From Chlorocebus sabaeus (lineage: Eukaryota > Chordata > Mammalia > Primates > Cercopithecidae): a DNA stretch of 64,000 bases. The stretch lies in assembly GCF_047675955.1 (NCBI RefSeq), contig NC_132911.1:120791234-120855233 (forward strand), read 5' to 3'. Position numbers and translations under genes: made by a program. Below, in pieces: positions 37,560-47,640 of this stretch; positions within the stretch are counted from its first letter, which is position 1, and the number at the start of each line of letters is the position of its first letter. The notes under the pieces are model-generated. The model had not been told where the DNA came from, ran no database searches, and was given only the letters and a program-made list of their open reading frames with translations.

Positions 37560-37700
37560 TGACCATAGCCCCTATCTTTAAGAAGCTTATACTCTAATGG
37601 GGAGGCAGAAAATAAATGAATAGAGTCATCCCATTTTTGCCTTCATGGAACATGCAGGCTGGAAGAGGGAGAGAGAGATTAAATCAATAAACATATAATT
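37560..37700 (-). repeat. L2 fragment, antisense
   Basis: 'ttaagaagcttatactctaa' then 'aataaatgaatag' resembles the reversed L2 segment just inside its 3' end. Confidence 0.55.
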
Positions 37701-37720
37701 TAAAAATTATATAAGTTCCA

Positions 37721-38008
37721 GGCCAGGTGCGGTGGCTTACGCCTGTAATCTCAGCACTTTGCGGGGCCGAGGTGGGCGGATCACGAGGTCAGGAGATTGA
37801 GACCATCCTGCCTAACACGGTGAAACCCCGTCTCTGCTAAAAATACAAAAAATTAGCCAGGCATGGTGGCAAGCATCTGTAGTCACAGCTACTCAGGAGG
37901 CTGAGGCAGGAGAATGGCGTGAACTCGGGGGCGGAGCTTGCAGTGAGCTGAGATGGCACCACTGCACTCCAGCCTGGGTGACAAAGCAAGACTCCATCTC
38001 AAAAAAAA

Positions 38009-38009
<1 letters not shown>
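37721..38009 (+). mobile_element. AluY-like, sense
   Basis: It begins 'ggccaggtgcggtggcttac' and contains 'agaatggcgtgaactcgg' and 'gcggagcttgcagtgagct', AluY diagnostics. It ends in a short A-tail that runs into a TA/TG microsatellite. It is the only sense-strand Alu in the window. Confidence 0.96.
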
Positions 38010-38053
<44 letters not shown>

Positions 38054-38119
38054 GTATACACACACATATATACACACATATATGCAAATATATAATATAT
38101 ACATATACACACACACACG
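38010..38119. repeat. (TA)n(TG)n ... (CA)n compound microsatellite
   Basis: TA and TG runs at 38010-38046 are followed by AT-rich CA runs to 38119. The TG and CA blocks are complementary and could fold back. It grew from the Alu 3' tail. Confidence 0.93.
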
Positions 38120-38910
38120 TTCTGTTAAGCTAAGTAACGGTAGAAAAAGAGGGAAAAACAGGAAGAGCTAATTTAAAATTCGAGCGTTTAGTCAATCAAG
38201 ACCTCCCTGAGAAAGCAGAATTTAAGCTAACGGTCATCTCATTTTTCTATGAATACATGCTTGGTAGGATGAGGGTTTCTCCGGTTATTTCAATAGTGTA
38301 TCATACATATACGGCCAAGAACATGCATTCTGATCAATCGGTACAAATCAGCAAACTCACCTGCCTTTGTCCTGCTCTTAGTGGGAGAATGGGAATGTTA
38401 AGAATGCTGTACTCACAATCTTTGGTAGAGTATCACTCATCTGTCCTACTTTAACCTTTGTCTTCATATGAAACCAGATGATCAGGAAAGCGCGTAGCTC
38501 CCTTCTCTCCACAGATGTGTGTCTGGGATAAACTGCTACTGAATATGCTACGTTGACACTGAATGCTCAGTAATGCTCTCTGGGGAAGGATGGATGGCCT
38601 ATTGTAATAAAAGAAGAAAATATATGAATACTTAATTATATTTAAGATACAGTTCTGGTTTCATGTCAGAAATGTTTGGTTTATCTGTACATAGAGATAC
38701 ATGCTGATGATACACACTTCTGTTGGGAATACACATGAATCTGCTGTTAGTGAAGGCCTGTGGCCCGCTCTCGATGCCTGGACATAATAGACACTCAACT
38801 CATGCTAGTTTGCCTCTTCTCTCCTCTTTCTTTTAATTTCTCCCTTGTATTCATTTATGCACAATTCTTTTTCCCAGCTACCACCTAATACTTAACAGAT
38901 CCAGAGACTG
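38120..38910. other. Unannotated stretch
   Basis: No gene or repeat was recognised. Confidence 0.4.
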
Positions 38911-39275
38911 GAAAGGGGCTTATAGAGTCATCCAGTCCAAGAGTTTATAAATTGTATTTTGAGGGTTCCCAGGGACCCACAGAAGACTATCCAGGGGATC
39001 AGCAGATGGATGGACTGAGTAGTCCTCAATTCCAAATTCCAGAAGTGTCACTTTTGCCCAATAAATTCAACTGGAGCTACATATACGTGTGTGTTAAGAA
39101 AACTTCCAGTGCTAAAAAAAAAAAAAAGTTTGAAGACCATGAATAGTTTCAGTCCTTGTTTTATAGAAGATAAAACTGAGCACCAGAGTAGAGAAATGGC
39201 TGGCTCAAGGACACATGAAATGTAGAGTCACAACCTAAATCCAGGCCTCCAGGCCCATAAACCAACACATTTGGA
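38911..39275 (-). repeat. Ancient MIR/L2-type repeat, interrupted
   Basis: The left part 'agagtcatccagtccaagag' and the right part 'tagaagataaaactgagcac' are neighbouring pieces of a common old mammalian repeat. About 200 bp between them, ending in A15 near 39126, look like a later A-tailed insertion of unknown source. Confidence 0.4.
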
Positions 39276-40804
39276 GTCTCGTTTATCTTAATATGATCTG
39301 CCTCTGGCCTTCACCCCTTCTCGGGAAAAGCTGCCTTTCTACTGGATTTTTGCTCTAGGAACATCACAGTTAAGAATTTCTGATTCTATTCATTTAGGAT
39401 TAGGTGGATGTAGTTGGTTGGCTTCCCTAAAACACTGCTGAATACAGAAATAATTGAGAAACGCTTTCAGACATAAAATTACTGAAAGTATAGGTAGAGT
39501 TGAAATTGAGATTCATCTCAAAAAAGTGCACCACCACCTGGGGAGAGAATATCAGAAACAGACACTAAGTGAGAAAGACAAATCCTAGAAAGCTGGCTGC
39601 AAGAATGGCATAGCGTAGTGGGCGGAAGAGCAGACCTGATTTTGCGATGGGATCAGGTAACAGAAAATAAACAGACTGTTTGGGATGGGGCACAAAGGAA
39701 TGCCAAGTAAAGCATGCAGGGGAGATTGTCCCTCTGTTCTTTGGTAATACTGTTCTTAGAGAAAAGGCTATTCCATTTTGTTAGCTCAGCAGCAAAACGA
39801 TAGAGACGAATTGGAGGAAGTTCAGCAGAGCAGTGAATGGGGTGGATAATTAGCTGCTGGGGAAAAAGGTAATAACATAATGCTTTTGAGGGGCTGTCAT
39901 GATAGTTTTCTGTTACAATGCTAGAAACCAGAGACACCAAGTGGGGAGTGAAATTACTTGGGTACACAGAGGTTTAGTAGAAAATGATTGCATATGGTTA
40001 AGAATATAAGAAAATAGGTTAAACTCAGGGATGAATTCTAGCAGAGAGGGAATCAATTTATCAGCCAATTAAGTCAGCATGCTAGAAGTAGGAGCAGCTT
40101 AATATAAAGTATAAGATATGTATCTTTCCTCATAAACTTTCAGCTGTGGAATGCCTACAGCCAAACCATTCTCTCTCACACACTTTTTAGTGAACAATCT
40201 TTGTTCTGTCCTGAGGGTATTTCCACCTGCTGTTTCTTATGTCTAGATTTGTCATTGCACACCTTTTCTCCATCCCACTCAAGGTCTCTGAATGACTGAC
40301 TTCTCATTGTTATTCAGGTCTCATGTCTCAGCTACAATGTCACCTTCCCTTGTTTTAAATTGAGGCTGTGAGTAGTTAGCAACTTGACAAATATCACACC
40401 ATGTCTCACTCCAGAACCCAAGCCCTCCAGTCTCAATGCTGCTTTACTTAATAAGAAATAGACATTGTAGTTAGAGAAAATATAGTTTAGCTTATACGAT
40501 GGGAGATCTAGAGGTAGCAGTTTCTCATCTGAAGTCTAGCAAAGGTCAACCAAAAAAAAAAAATATCTGGTGACCACAAGCCATCACTTAGGGTATCTTA
40601 AAGAAAGTTGTAGGGCAAAAATGGACAGGAGGCTTTAGGAGAGCCATCAGCTTACAGAGTATTCAATGGATGGGCTTTTACCTAAATAATTATAAATACG
40701 ATTCCTGCTCACTAAACATCATCAGTCTCTTTTCGGACAATAAGCACTAACTGATGGAAGGGTTTATTGATAAAAATAAACTCTGAGTACTGTACCATTA
40801 AATG
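39276..40804. other. Mostly unannotated
   Basis: 40205-40350 has weak sense-strand L2 similarity. No gene was recognised; the open frame at 39653-39967 (-) has no coding bias. Confidence 0.35.
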
Positions 40805-41025
40805 AGATGGCATTTATTATTTGTTTTGGAGCCATACATTGAACTAAGTGCTTTACATACTGTATTTCATTTAATCGTCACTACAACCCTGTGAGTTAGG
40901 TACTATTGTTATATATCCATTTTACAGATTAGGGAAGTGAGGTTTAAAGGTTAAATGACTTTCTGAAGGTCACAGTACTATAAAGTAATGGGAACAAGAG
41001 GTGAGCCAGATAGTCTAAAGGTACC
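40805..41025 (-). repeat. MIR, antisense
   Basis: 'ctaagtgctttacatactgt', 'aaccctgtgagttaggtact' and 'attttacagattagggaag' are the reversed MIR. Confidence 0.9.
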
Positions 41026-41099
41026 ACATCTGTAAAAATGCACTGTACTCTCCATCCCTTCCCCTACCTCAAACCCCATATTGACAACCATTTTGTATA

Positions 41100-41330
41100 A
41101 ATACAAAATAATAGCAATTATCTGCTATTTGCCTACTCTATCTCAGATGCCATACAGATTTTTATATATTTCATTAAATTCTTTACATGTATATCATTTA
41201 GTATTTACAAAAATTTTAGTGGATGGGTATTACTGTCACCAGTTAATAGATAAGGAAAAAAAGGATGTAAGTTGTTGAGTAGCTTGAGCAGTCTCACAGT
41301 GGAAAAGATACATTTGAACCATGCACTTTT
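41100..41330 (-). repeat. MIR, antisense (second copy)
   Basis: 'cagatgccatacagattttt', 'gatgggtattactgtcacc' and 'agataaggaaaaaaaggatg' follow the same reversed MIR order but are more decayed than the copy at 40805. Confidence 0.72.
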
Positions 41331-42529
41331 AATTGTCTGATACTTTCTCTATAAAGATATTTTGAGCACCTTGGGGGAGGTATTCAAATCTTAATCTGTG
41401 AGAACATAACCACTTTCTTCCACAGCTCCTCTTTGAGGCTCTAAGCCCCCAACACAAGCCTGCCCTCTGACTCTGTGTCCCATGCTTTCCCTCGCTGTAC
41501 CACAGGGCATGCATGGGTGCTCTTAGAGCAGGCAATGGAATACTGGTTTGTGCTGGAAACAAGAAGCCAGTTTGGCTGCTGGAGGCACTTTCAGGCCTTC
41601 TACAATGAGCAGAACAGGGTCTCCTGGAATAACGTTTCTTCTGCTCTTATAATTGTTAAGTTCATTACTTCTGCTTCAGACTTCAGTTTAATCTCTGAGA
41701 TCTAAAATAGCTCGCTGCCTGTTTAGAGTAGATACTATCAATATTTGTTCAGGGAATAGTTGAAGAAACCTTTACTCATTTAGGCTTTTTTTCCTTGTTT
41801 CTTCAACTGGAATAATTATTTTAATTTCATAAAATTGTTACCCAGAGCTGCCATTTTCCAGTCTCCTAATTCATGAATGTAACTCTTCTCTGAACCCTTC
41901 TTAATGTCTCTATTATGCTCTGTAGTGTCCTTTAGTAGAACTAAACATACCACTATTTTGGAGTATAAACAAGTTCAATGTAATTCTCTATGTATAGCAG
42001 GATTTAGGAGAATGGCAAGTCAAAGAGTAAATCGATGGATGATGAGTGAATGATAGAAACTACCAGAAAAGTTTTAATCTTATAATCTGTATTATGCTCT
42101 CTTTTCAATTAAAAATATTTTTCTATCCCTTCCCCTACCTATGAACCCATATGGTCCCCAGGACAGAAGGATAGGATAAAGTGTTTACTGACTTTGGTGG
42201 AGACCTCCCAGTAAAGAGAAGTGCATCTTTCCAGGGCCTCATATCTGAATTTTTATCTTGCACACCAAAAATATGCTCAATTAAAAGGGATTCATTGGAT
42301 AAATAATTTTGTAGTTGTTGGACACACCATCTCCCTCTTAGAGTGTCTCAGTGTACATAAGCATGTTTAAGTCCAATAGTAAAGCCCCGTAGTCAGGAGA
42401 TCTATTTAACTCAGATTGGCTCAGATGTATTTATATACTGCCTATGATCAGCCACTGAAGACACTGGAAAAATTCAATTTTAGAGTAATAGAGTTTGAAA
42501 AGAACATTTCCCTTTATTTGGATATATGG
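41331..42529. other. Unannotated stretch
   Basis: No gene or repeat was recognised. Short open frames near 41329-41705 lack coding bias. Confidence 0.4.
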
Positions 42530-42981
42530 TGTGATGGTTAATAGTGCTTGTCAACTTGATTAGATTGAAGGGAGCAAAGTATTGTAGCTGGGTGTATCTG
42601 TGAGTGTGTTGCCAAAGGAGATTAACATTTGAGTCAGTGGACTGGGAAAGGCAGAGCCACCCTCAATCTGGGTGGGCACCATCTAATCAGCTGACAGTGT
42701 GACCAGAATAAAAGCAAGCAGAAGAACATGGAAAGACTAGACTGGTTTAGTCTTCTGGCCTACATCTTTCTCCCCTCCTGGATGCTTCGTACCCTTGAAC
42801 ATCGGACTCCAAGTTCTTCAGCTTTGGGATTCGGACTGACTTTCTTGCTTTTCAGCTTGCAGGCGGCCTATTGTGGGACCGCACCTTATGATCGTGTGAG
42901 TCAATATGCCTTAATAAACTCCCCTTTATATATCCATCTGTCCTATTAGTTCTGTCCCTCTAGAGAACCCTGACTAATACA
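42530..42981 (+). mobile_element. ERVL solo LTR (MLT2A-like), sense
   Basis: It starts 'tgtgatggttaatagtgctt', contains 'aacatcggactccaagttct' and 'ttaataaactcccctttata' (AATAAA inside), and ends 'agaaccctgactaataca'. Flanking 5-mers tatgg (42525-42529) and tacgg (42982-42986) are a 5-bp target duplication with one change. It matches HERV-L LTRs as I know them. The 73-codon frame inside is not a gene. Confidence 0.9.
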
Positions 42982-43470
42982 TACGGTATCTGAGAATGCA
43001 GACTTCCTATACGAAGTTCTACCCAGGTGGTATGTCACTGTTGAGCTGTGGGATTTCAGGCTGGATTCCAACTTGTTCGATTAAAAAAAAAACATATTGA
43101 TGTTTTTAAAAATACTCTTCTAATCTTTATAGAAAATCTGTCTCCAATAAATTCATTGTAAACCCCTTCAATGTACTTGAATTTTAGCTTGTGCTTCCTT
43201 TTGATACAAAGTTTTCCATCAGTTTAGTATTAGTGGTATGAAGTGGTTCTCTGCTTCAATTCATTTGTCTTAAATATACCTATTTCATGATCTAAGAGAT
43301 GTCTTTTAAATTAAATGAATGAGTTGCCTAAATAATTTATTATTCCATAAATTTATATTACATAATTCTTTTATTAGTTACCATTCATCTTTCTGACTTT
43401 AAAAAGATTAAATGTTGCTAGTCAGGTTTTATTTAGCATTTTATCTCATTGCCCTGGTTACCTTGAGTGC
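42982..43470. other. Unannotated AT-rich spacer
   Basis: No gene or repeat was recognised between the ERVL LTR and the MLT1 LTR. Confidence 0.4.
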
Positions 43471-43918
43471 TGTATTAGTTTACAGAGTTGCCATAATAAA
43501 TCACTACTAACTGGGCAGTCCAAATAAACAGAAATCTAGTCTCTCCCAGTTCTGGACTCTAGAAGTCTGAAGTCAAGCCATCAACAGAGACATGCTCACT
43601 CCAAAGGCTCTAGGGAAGACTTTTTCTTTGCTGCTTCTAGTTTCTGGCAATCCTTGGCATTCCTTTGGCTTTGGCAGCGTAATCCCAATTTATTCTTCAT
43701 CTTTGCATGGCCTTCTTCCATGGGTACCTGTGTGTTTCTGTATCCGAATTTCTCTTTTCTCATAAGCACACCAATCATTAGACTTAGAGCTCATCCCAAT
43801 ACAGTACATGATGCATCTTAACTTGATTACAGATTCAAAGACCTTGTTTCCAAATAGGAAACAGTTCCAGATTCCCAGTGGACAAGAATTTTGGGGAGAC
43901 ACCACTCAACTCAGTGTA
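43471..43918 (-). mobile_element. MLT1-type LTR, antisense (3' LTR of a remnant)
   Basis: It starts 'tgtattagtttacagagttg', contains 'ggcaatccttggcattcctt' and 'catcttaacttgattacaga', and ends near 'caactcagtgtag'. MaLR internal sequence continues directly to its right, so on the - strand this is the 3' LTR. Confidence 0.87.
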
Positions 43919-44472
43919 GTCTACTCTCTAGGCCCCAAAAGTTCATGTCTTTCCTACATGCAAAATACATTCCCTCCATCCTAACATCCCCAAAAGTCTT
44001 GAGTCATTCCAGCATCAACTGAAAGTCCAAAATCTTATTATATGTAATTAACTTGAAAAGTCCAAAATCTCCTCTTCTAAATCATTTAAATCAGGTATGG
44101 GTGAGACTCTGGGTAGGGTCCATCCTGAAGTAAAATTCCTCTCTATTAGTGCACCTGCCAAACTAGACAACACATTATCTATGTCTAGAATACAATGATG
44201 GGACAGCCACAGGGTAGAAAATTTTCATTCTAAAAGTGAGAAATTGGGAGGAAAGAAAGGGGTGATGAGTCCCAAGCAAGTTTGCAACCCAGCAAGACAA
44301 GTAGAATTTCAAGGACTGAGAATAATTCTCTGTGGCTTGATGCTCAGAGAGCCTGAGGCATCTGCCCTCTCCTTGGCCCACATGAGTGGTAGTGCTGTCC
44401 TTTCAGCCTGTCACTCTACCCTCACTGCCCTCCGGGTCATCTTTCTTTTTGCTTTAAGGGTAACATACTTTT

Positions 44473-44762
44473 GTTTGTTTGAGAAAGGGTCTCACTCTGT
44501 TGCCCAGACTGGAGTGCAGTGATGTGATCTTGGCTCACTGCAACCTTCACCTCCCAGGTTCAATCTGTCCTCTTGCCTCACCTTCCTGAGTAGCTGGTAC
44601 TACAGGCGTGAACCACCATGCCGGGCTAATTTTTTGCATTTTTCGTAGAGACGGGTTTTGCCACGTTGGCCAGACTGGTCTCGAACTCCTGGCTTCAAGC
44701 AATCCATCAGCCTTGGCCTCCCAAAGTGCAAGAATTACAGGTGTGAGCCACTGCGCCCAGCC
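44473..44762 (-). mobile_element. Alu, antisense, in the MaLR internal region
   Basis: Reversed Alu with 'ttcgtagagacgggttttgc'. A perfect 17-bp target duplication 'aagggtaacatactttt' lies at 44456-44472 and 44763-44779. Confidence 0.96.
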
Positions 44763-44895
44763 AAGGGTAACATACTTTTTCAACTGAGTTGCTCTATCAG
44801 CCTGTTTCCTGCCTGTAGAATCCCATAAGTCCAACAGCTTTCTTTCACTTCATCCCATCTCTGTCCTGTTTAGTCCAAGCTACAGCTGTTAGTCA

Positions 44896-44983
44896 TATAA
44901 CATTCTCAAAACCCTTAATAGTCTTCTGTGGACATCATGTATAACATTCTCAAAACCCTTAACAGTCTTCTGTGGACATCATG
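44896..44983. repeat. 44-bp head-to-tail duplication
   Basis: Units at 44896-44939 and 44940-44983, starting 'tataacattctcaaaaccct', are adjacent and differ at one base. Confidence 0.97.
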
Positions 44984-45603
44984 GGGATCACACCATTAGA
45001 CGAAAAGTTTCTCCACACATTTCTTCTGGATAACCTATCTCTATTCCTGGCCTTTGCTGACATGGCTGATTGAATGCATAAGTCATATGCCTAATCTCTT
45101 CAGCAAAAGAGTGTCCAACTAGACCCCAACTTGAGTTTCTCTTCTAGAACTTGCTTTCTCATATTATTGCAATGTGACTAGGCTGAGAATTTTCTAAATC
45201 ATCTGGTTCTGGTTTGTTTTTTGCTCAACAGTTTCTTTCTGTATTTCTTTCCTTTCACATTTTATTATAGGCTTCTAGGAGAAACCAGGCCATACTCTGC
45301 TTAGGAACCTCAGTTAAATATCCAAGTTTATTGCTCACAGGTTCTGCTCTCCACCCAACAACAGACTACAATTCAGTCAAGTTTATTTTACTTTCTAACA
45401 AGGATTGCCTTACCTCCAGTTTTCAGTAGCATGTCCCTCATTTCCATCTGAGACCTCACCAAAGCATCTTTAATGTTCATACTTCTAGCAACATTCTGTT
45501 CATGACAACACGTATTCTCTAAAACAACAGAAATTTACCTATAATCCTCCCTCTTTACTTGTTTCTGAGATCCCATCAGAATTGCCTTCAATATCCATAT
45601 CTC

Positions 45604-46232
45604 TGTTACCGAAAAGGGGTCCTGATCCAGACCCCAAGAGAGGGTTCTTGGATCTCCTGCGAGAAAGAATTTGAGGCAAATCCATAGGATAAAGTGAAAG
45701 CAAGTTTATTAAGAAAGTAAAGGAATAAAGAGTGGCTACTCCATTGCCATAGCAGCCCAGAGAACTGTTGGTTGGCTATTTTTATGGTTATATCTTGATT
45801 ATATGCTAAACAATGTGTGGATTCCTCATGAGTTTTCTGGGAAAGGGGTGGGCAATTCCTGGAACTGGCAGTTCCTTCCCCTTTTAGGCCATATAGGGTA
45901 ACTTCCTGATGTTGTCATGGTGTCTGTTAATTGTCATGGCACTGGTGAGGGTGTCTTTTAGCATGCTAATATAATTAGCATATAATGAGCAGTGAGGACA
46001 ACCAGCGGTCAGTTTTGTCACCATTTTGGTTTTGGTGGGTTTTGGTCAGCTTCTTTCCTGGAAGCTGTTTCATCAGCAAGGCCTTTTGTCACCTGTATCT
46101 TGTGCCAACCACCTATCTCATTCTGTGACTTAGAATATCTGACCTCCTGGGAATGCAGCCCAGTAGGTCTCAGCCTCATTTTACCCAGCCCCTATTAAAG
46201 ATGGAATTGCTGTGTTTCAAACGCTTCTGACA
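45604..46232 (-). mobile_element. ERV1-class solo LTR (LTR10-like?), antisense
   Basis: It runs from 'tgttaccgaaaaggggtcct' to 'caaacgcttctgaca', TG...CA at both ends. On the - strand it has AATAAA followed by CTTGCTTTCAC at about 45697-45714, a typical class I LTR R/U5 start. Flanking 4-mers tctc and tttc agree at 3 of 4. The family is tentative. It carries a perfect octamer-like palindrome at 45963-45981. Confidence 0.8.
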
Positions 46233-46334
46233 TTTCTGTTAGAATCTCTTCAAAGCAATCTAAGATTTTTCTATCATGCACCTAAAAACTCTTCCAGCCT
46301 CTATCCATTATTCATTTCCAAAGCCACTTCCATA

Positions 46335-46337
46335 TTT

Positions 46338-46372
<35 letters not shown>
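46335..46372. repeat. (TTTA)n microsatellite
   Basis: About nine TTTA units in tandem inside the MaLR-derived segment. Confidence 0.96.
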
Positions 46373-46405
46373 CACAATATCACCCTACTTCTTTGTACTA
46401 AAATC

Positions 46406-46863
46406 TCTATCAGCGAGGGCTCTCAAGAGAAACAAAACCAATAGAACTTACACACATACATACATATATGTACATATATATGTGTTCTTTATATGAGTGT
46501 ATATATTAAATTAATATAAAATCATATTAATTTATTTTAAGAAATTGGTTCATATGATTGGGGCCTGATACATCTGAAATTTGTAGGGCAAGTCAGCAGG
46601 CTGGAAGCTCAATCAGGATTTTTATGTTGCAGTTTTGAGGTCAAATTTCTTCTTCCCTGGCAAACCTGTTTTTGCTCTCAGGACTTCCAATTGATTCAGT
46701 GAGGCCTACCCACATTATTGAGGATAATCTCTTACTTAATGTGAGCTTATTTTAGATGTTAAACATGTCTACAAAATGCCTTCACAGCAGCACCTAGATT
46801 AGTGTTTGACTAAATAACTGGGTATTATGGCCTACCCAAGTTGACATAAAACTGCACATTACA
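46406..46863 (-). mobile_element. ERVL-type LTR (MLT2-like), antisense
   Basis: 'gctctcaagagaaacaaaac', 'agtcagcaggctggaagctc' and 'cccaagttgacataaaactg' follow the reversed order of an MLT2-type LTR. It is older than the LTR at 42530 and opposite in orientation. Confidence 0.75.
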
Positions 46864-47174
46864 GGTGCTTGTCCCTATTTCTTCTCCATTTCCAGATTAT
46901 TTCTCTTAAATTGCAGAAAGCAGAGCTATACATAGCTATCCAGGTCTAACTTCATGAAGAATAGAATAGAGTTTCTTTTCATTTTAAATATACATATACT
47001 TTGTCAGATTTTTTTCAGTTGCAGCACTTCATTGGACTGGTATTAGTATTGGCTTTATTAATCTCTCATTCTCTTACTTACTCATTCCACAAACATTTGC
47101 AGAAGGCCACCACGCTCTAGGGAGAAGAAAATGGTTTTATAAATTAGTGCTTTCTGGGATAAAGGAAGTTTGTA
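46864..47174. other. Unannotated spacer with a weak L2/MIR end
   Basis: 'tcattccacaaacatttgca' near 47084 resembles a reversed L2 3' end. Nothing else was recognised. Confidence 0.35.
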
Positions 47175-47335
47175 ATCTGCACTGCTTAATAATAGCCACT
47201 AGCCACATGTGGTTATCGAACACTAGGAGTATACTTAGTATGACTGCAGAAGTAGATTTTTATTTTCATTTAATTATAATTAATTTAGATTTACATTTAA
47301 ATGTCTAAATGACACTACTGTATTGGGAAATATAA
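47175..47335. mobile_element. hAT-Charlie-type nonautonomous element
   Basis: 'gccactagccacatgtggtt' and the AT-rich middle, ending 'ctactgtattgggaaatata', match a common MER-type hAT MITE. The terminal repeats are decayed and the subfamily is not assigned. Confidence 0.6.
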
Positions 47336-47345
47336 TTTCCTGTAT

Positions 47346-47427
47346 GCAGTTGTGGTGCAAAATTCTTTGTGGTTTTTATCATTAAAAGTGATGGCAGAAA
47401 CCACAATTATGTTTGCACCAACCTAAT
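47346..47427. mobile_element. MADE1 mariner-derived hairpin element
   Basis: 'ttgtggtgcaaaattctttg' pairs imperfectly with 'cacaattatgtttgcacca' around 'tttttatcattaaaagtgat'. This is the 80-bp palindromic MADE1 structure, ending 'gcaccaaccta'. MADE1 copies are the known source of the miR-548 family, but transcription of this copy is not shown. Confidence 0.88.
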
Positions 47428-47489
47428 AAATTACTGAGTTTCTTTTACTAAGACACAGGGATAAATTAGATTTTGATTATTGTTTCAGA

Positions 47490-47640
47490 GATTGTTAGAG
47501 TAAGAAGGAACTTCGAGCAAGAGAGGATTTTAGAGATGTTTTTCTTTTGTGGATGAGGACTCAGAGGTCAAATGAACTGCTGAGGATTAGAGCTTGTTGG
47601 CAGTGGTGCAGGACCTAGAACTTGGATTGGCTGCCTGTCA
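47490..47640 (-). repeat. MIR/L2-type ancient repeat
   Basis: 'tagagatgtttttcttttgt' followed by 'gatgaggactcagaggtcaa' resembles a common old repeat ending in a 'cagaggtcaaatgaactgc'-like stretch. Confidence 0.4.

Larger units (their letters stand above)
43919..46405 (-). mobile_element. MaLR internal region (MLT1-int-like), antisense, invaded
   Basis: 'ctctctaggccccaaaagtt', 'tgggtgagactctgggtagg' and later 'atttccatctgagacctcac' are reversed MaLR internal sequence. Real element pieces are 43919-44455, 44780-45603 and 46233-46405. The gaps are an Alu (44473-44762) and an ERV1-type LTR (45604-46232). No intact reading frame remains. A 5' MaLR LTR is not seen; a different ERVL LTR adjoins at 46406. 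Confidence 0.68.

Noticed and set aside
30546..44762. Inverted Alu pair that could form long double-stranded RNA
   Set aside because: The only sense-strand Alu (37721) is more than 6 kb from the nearest antisense Alu, too far to be a strong candidate.
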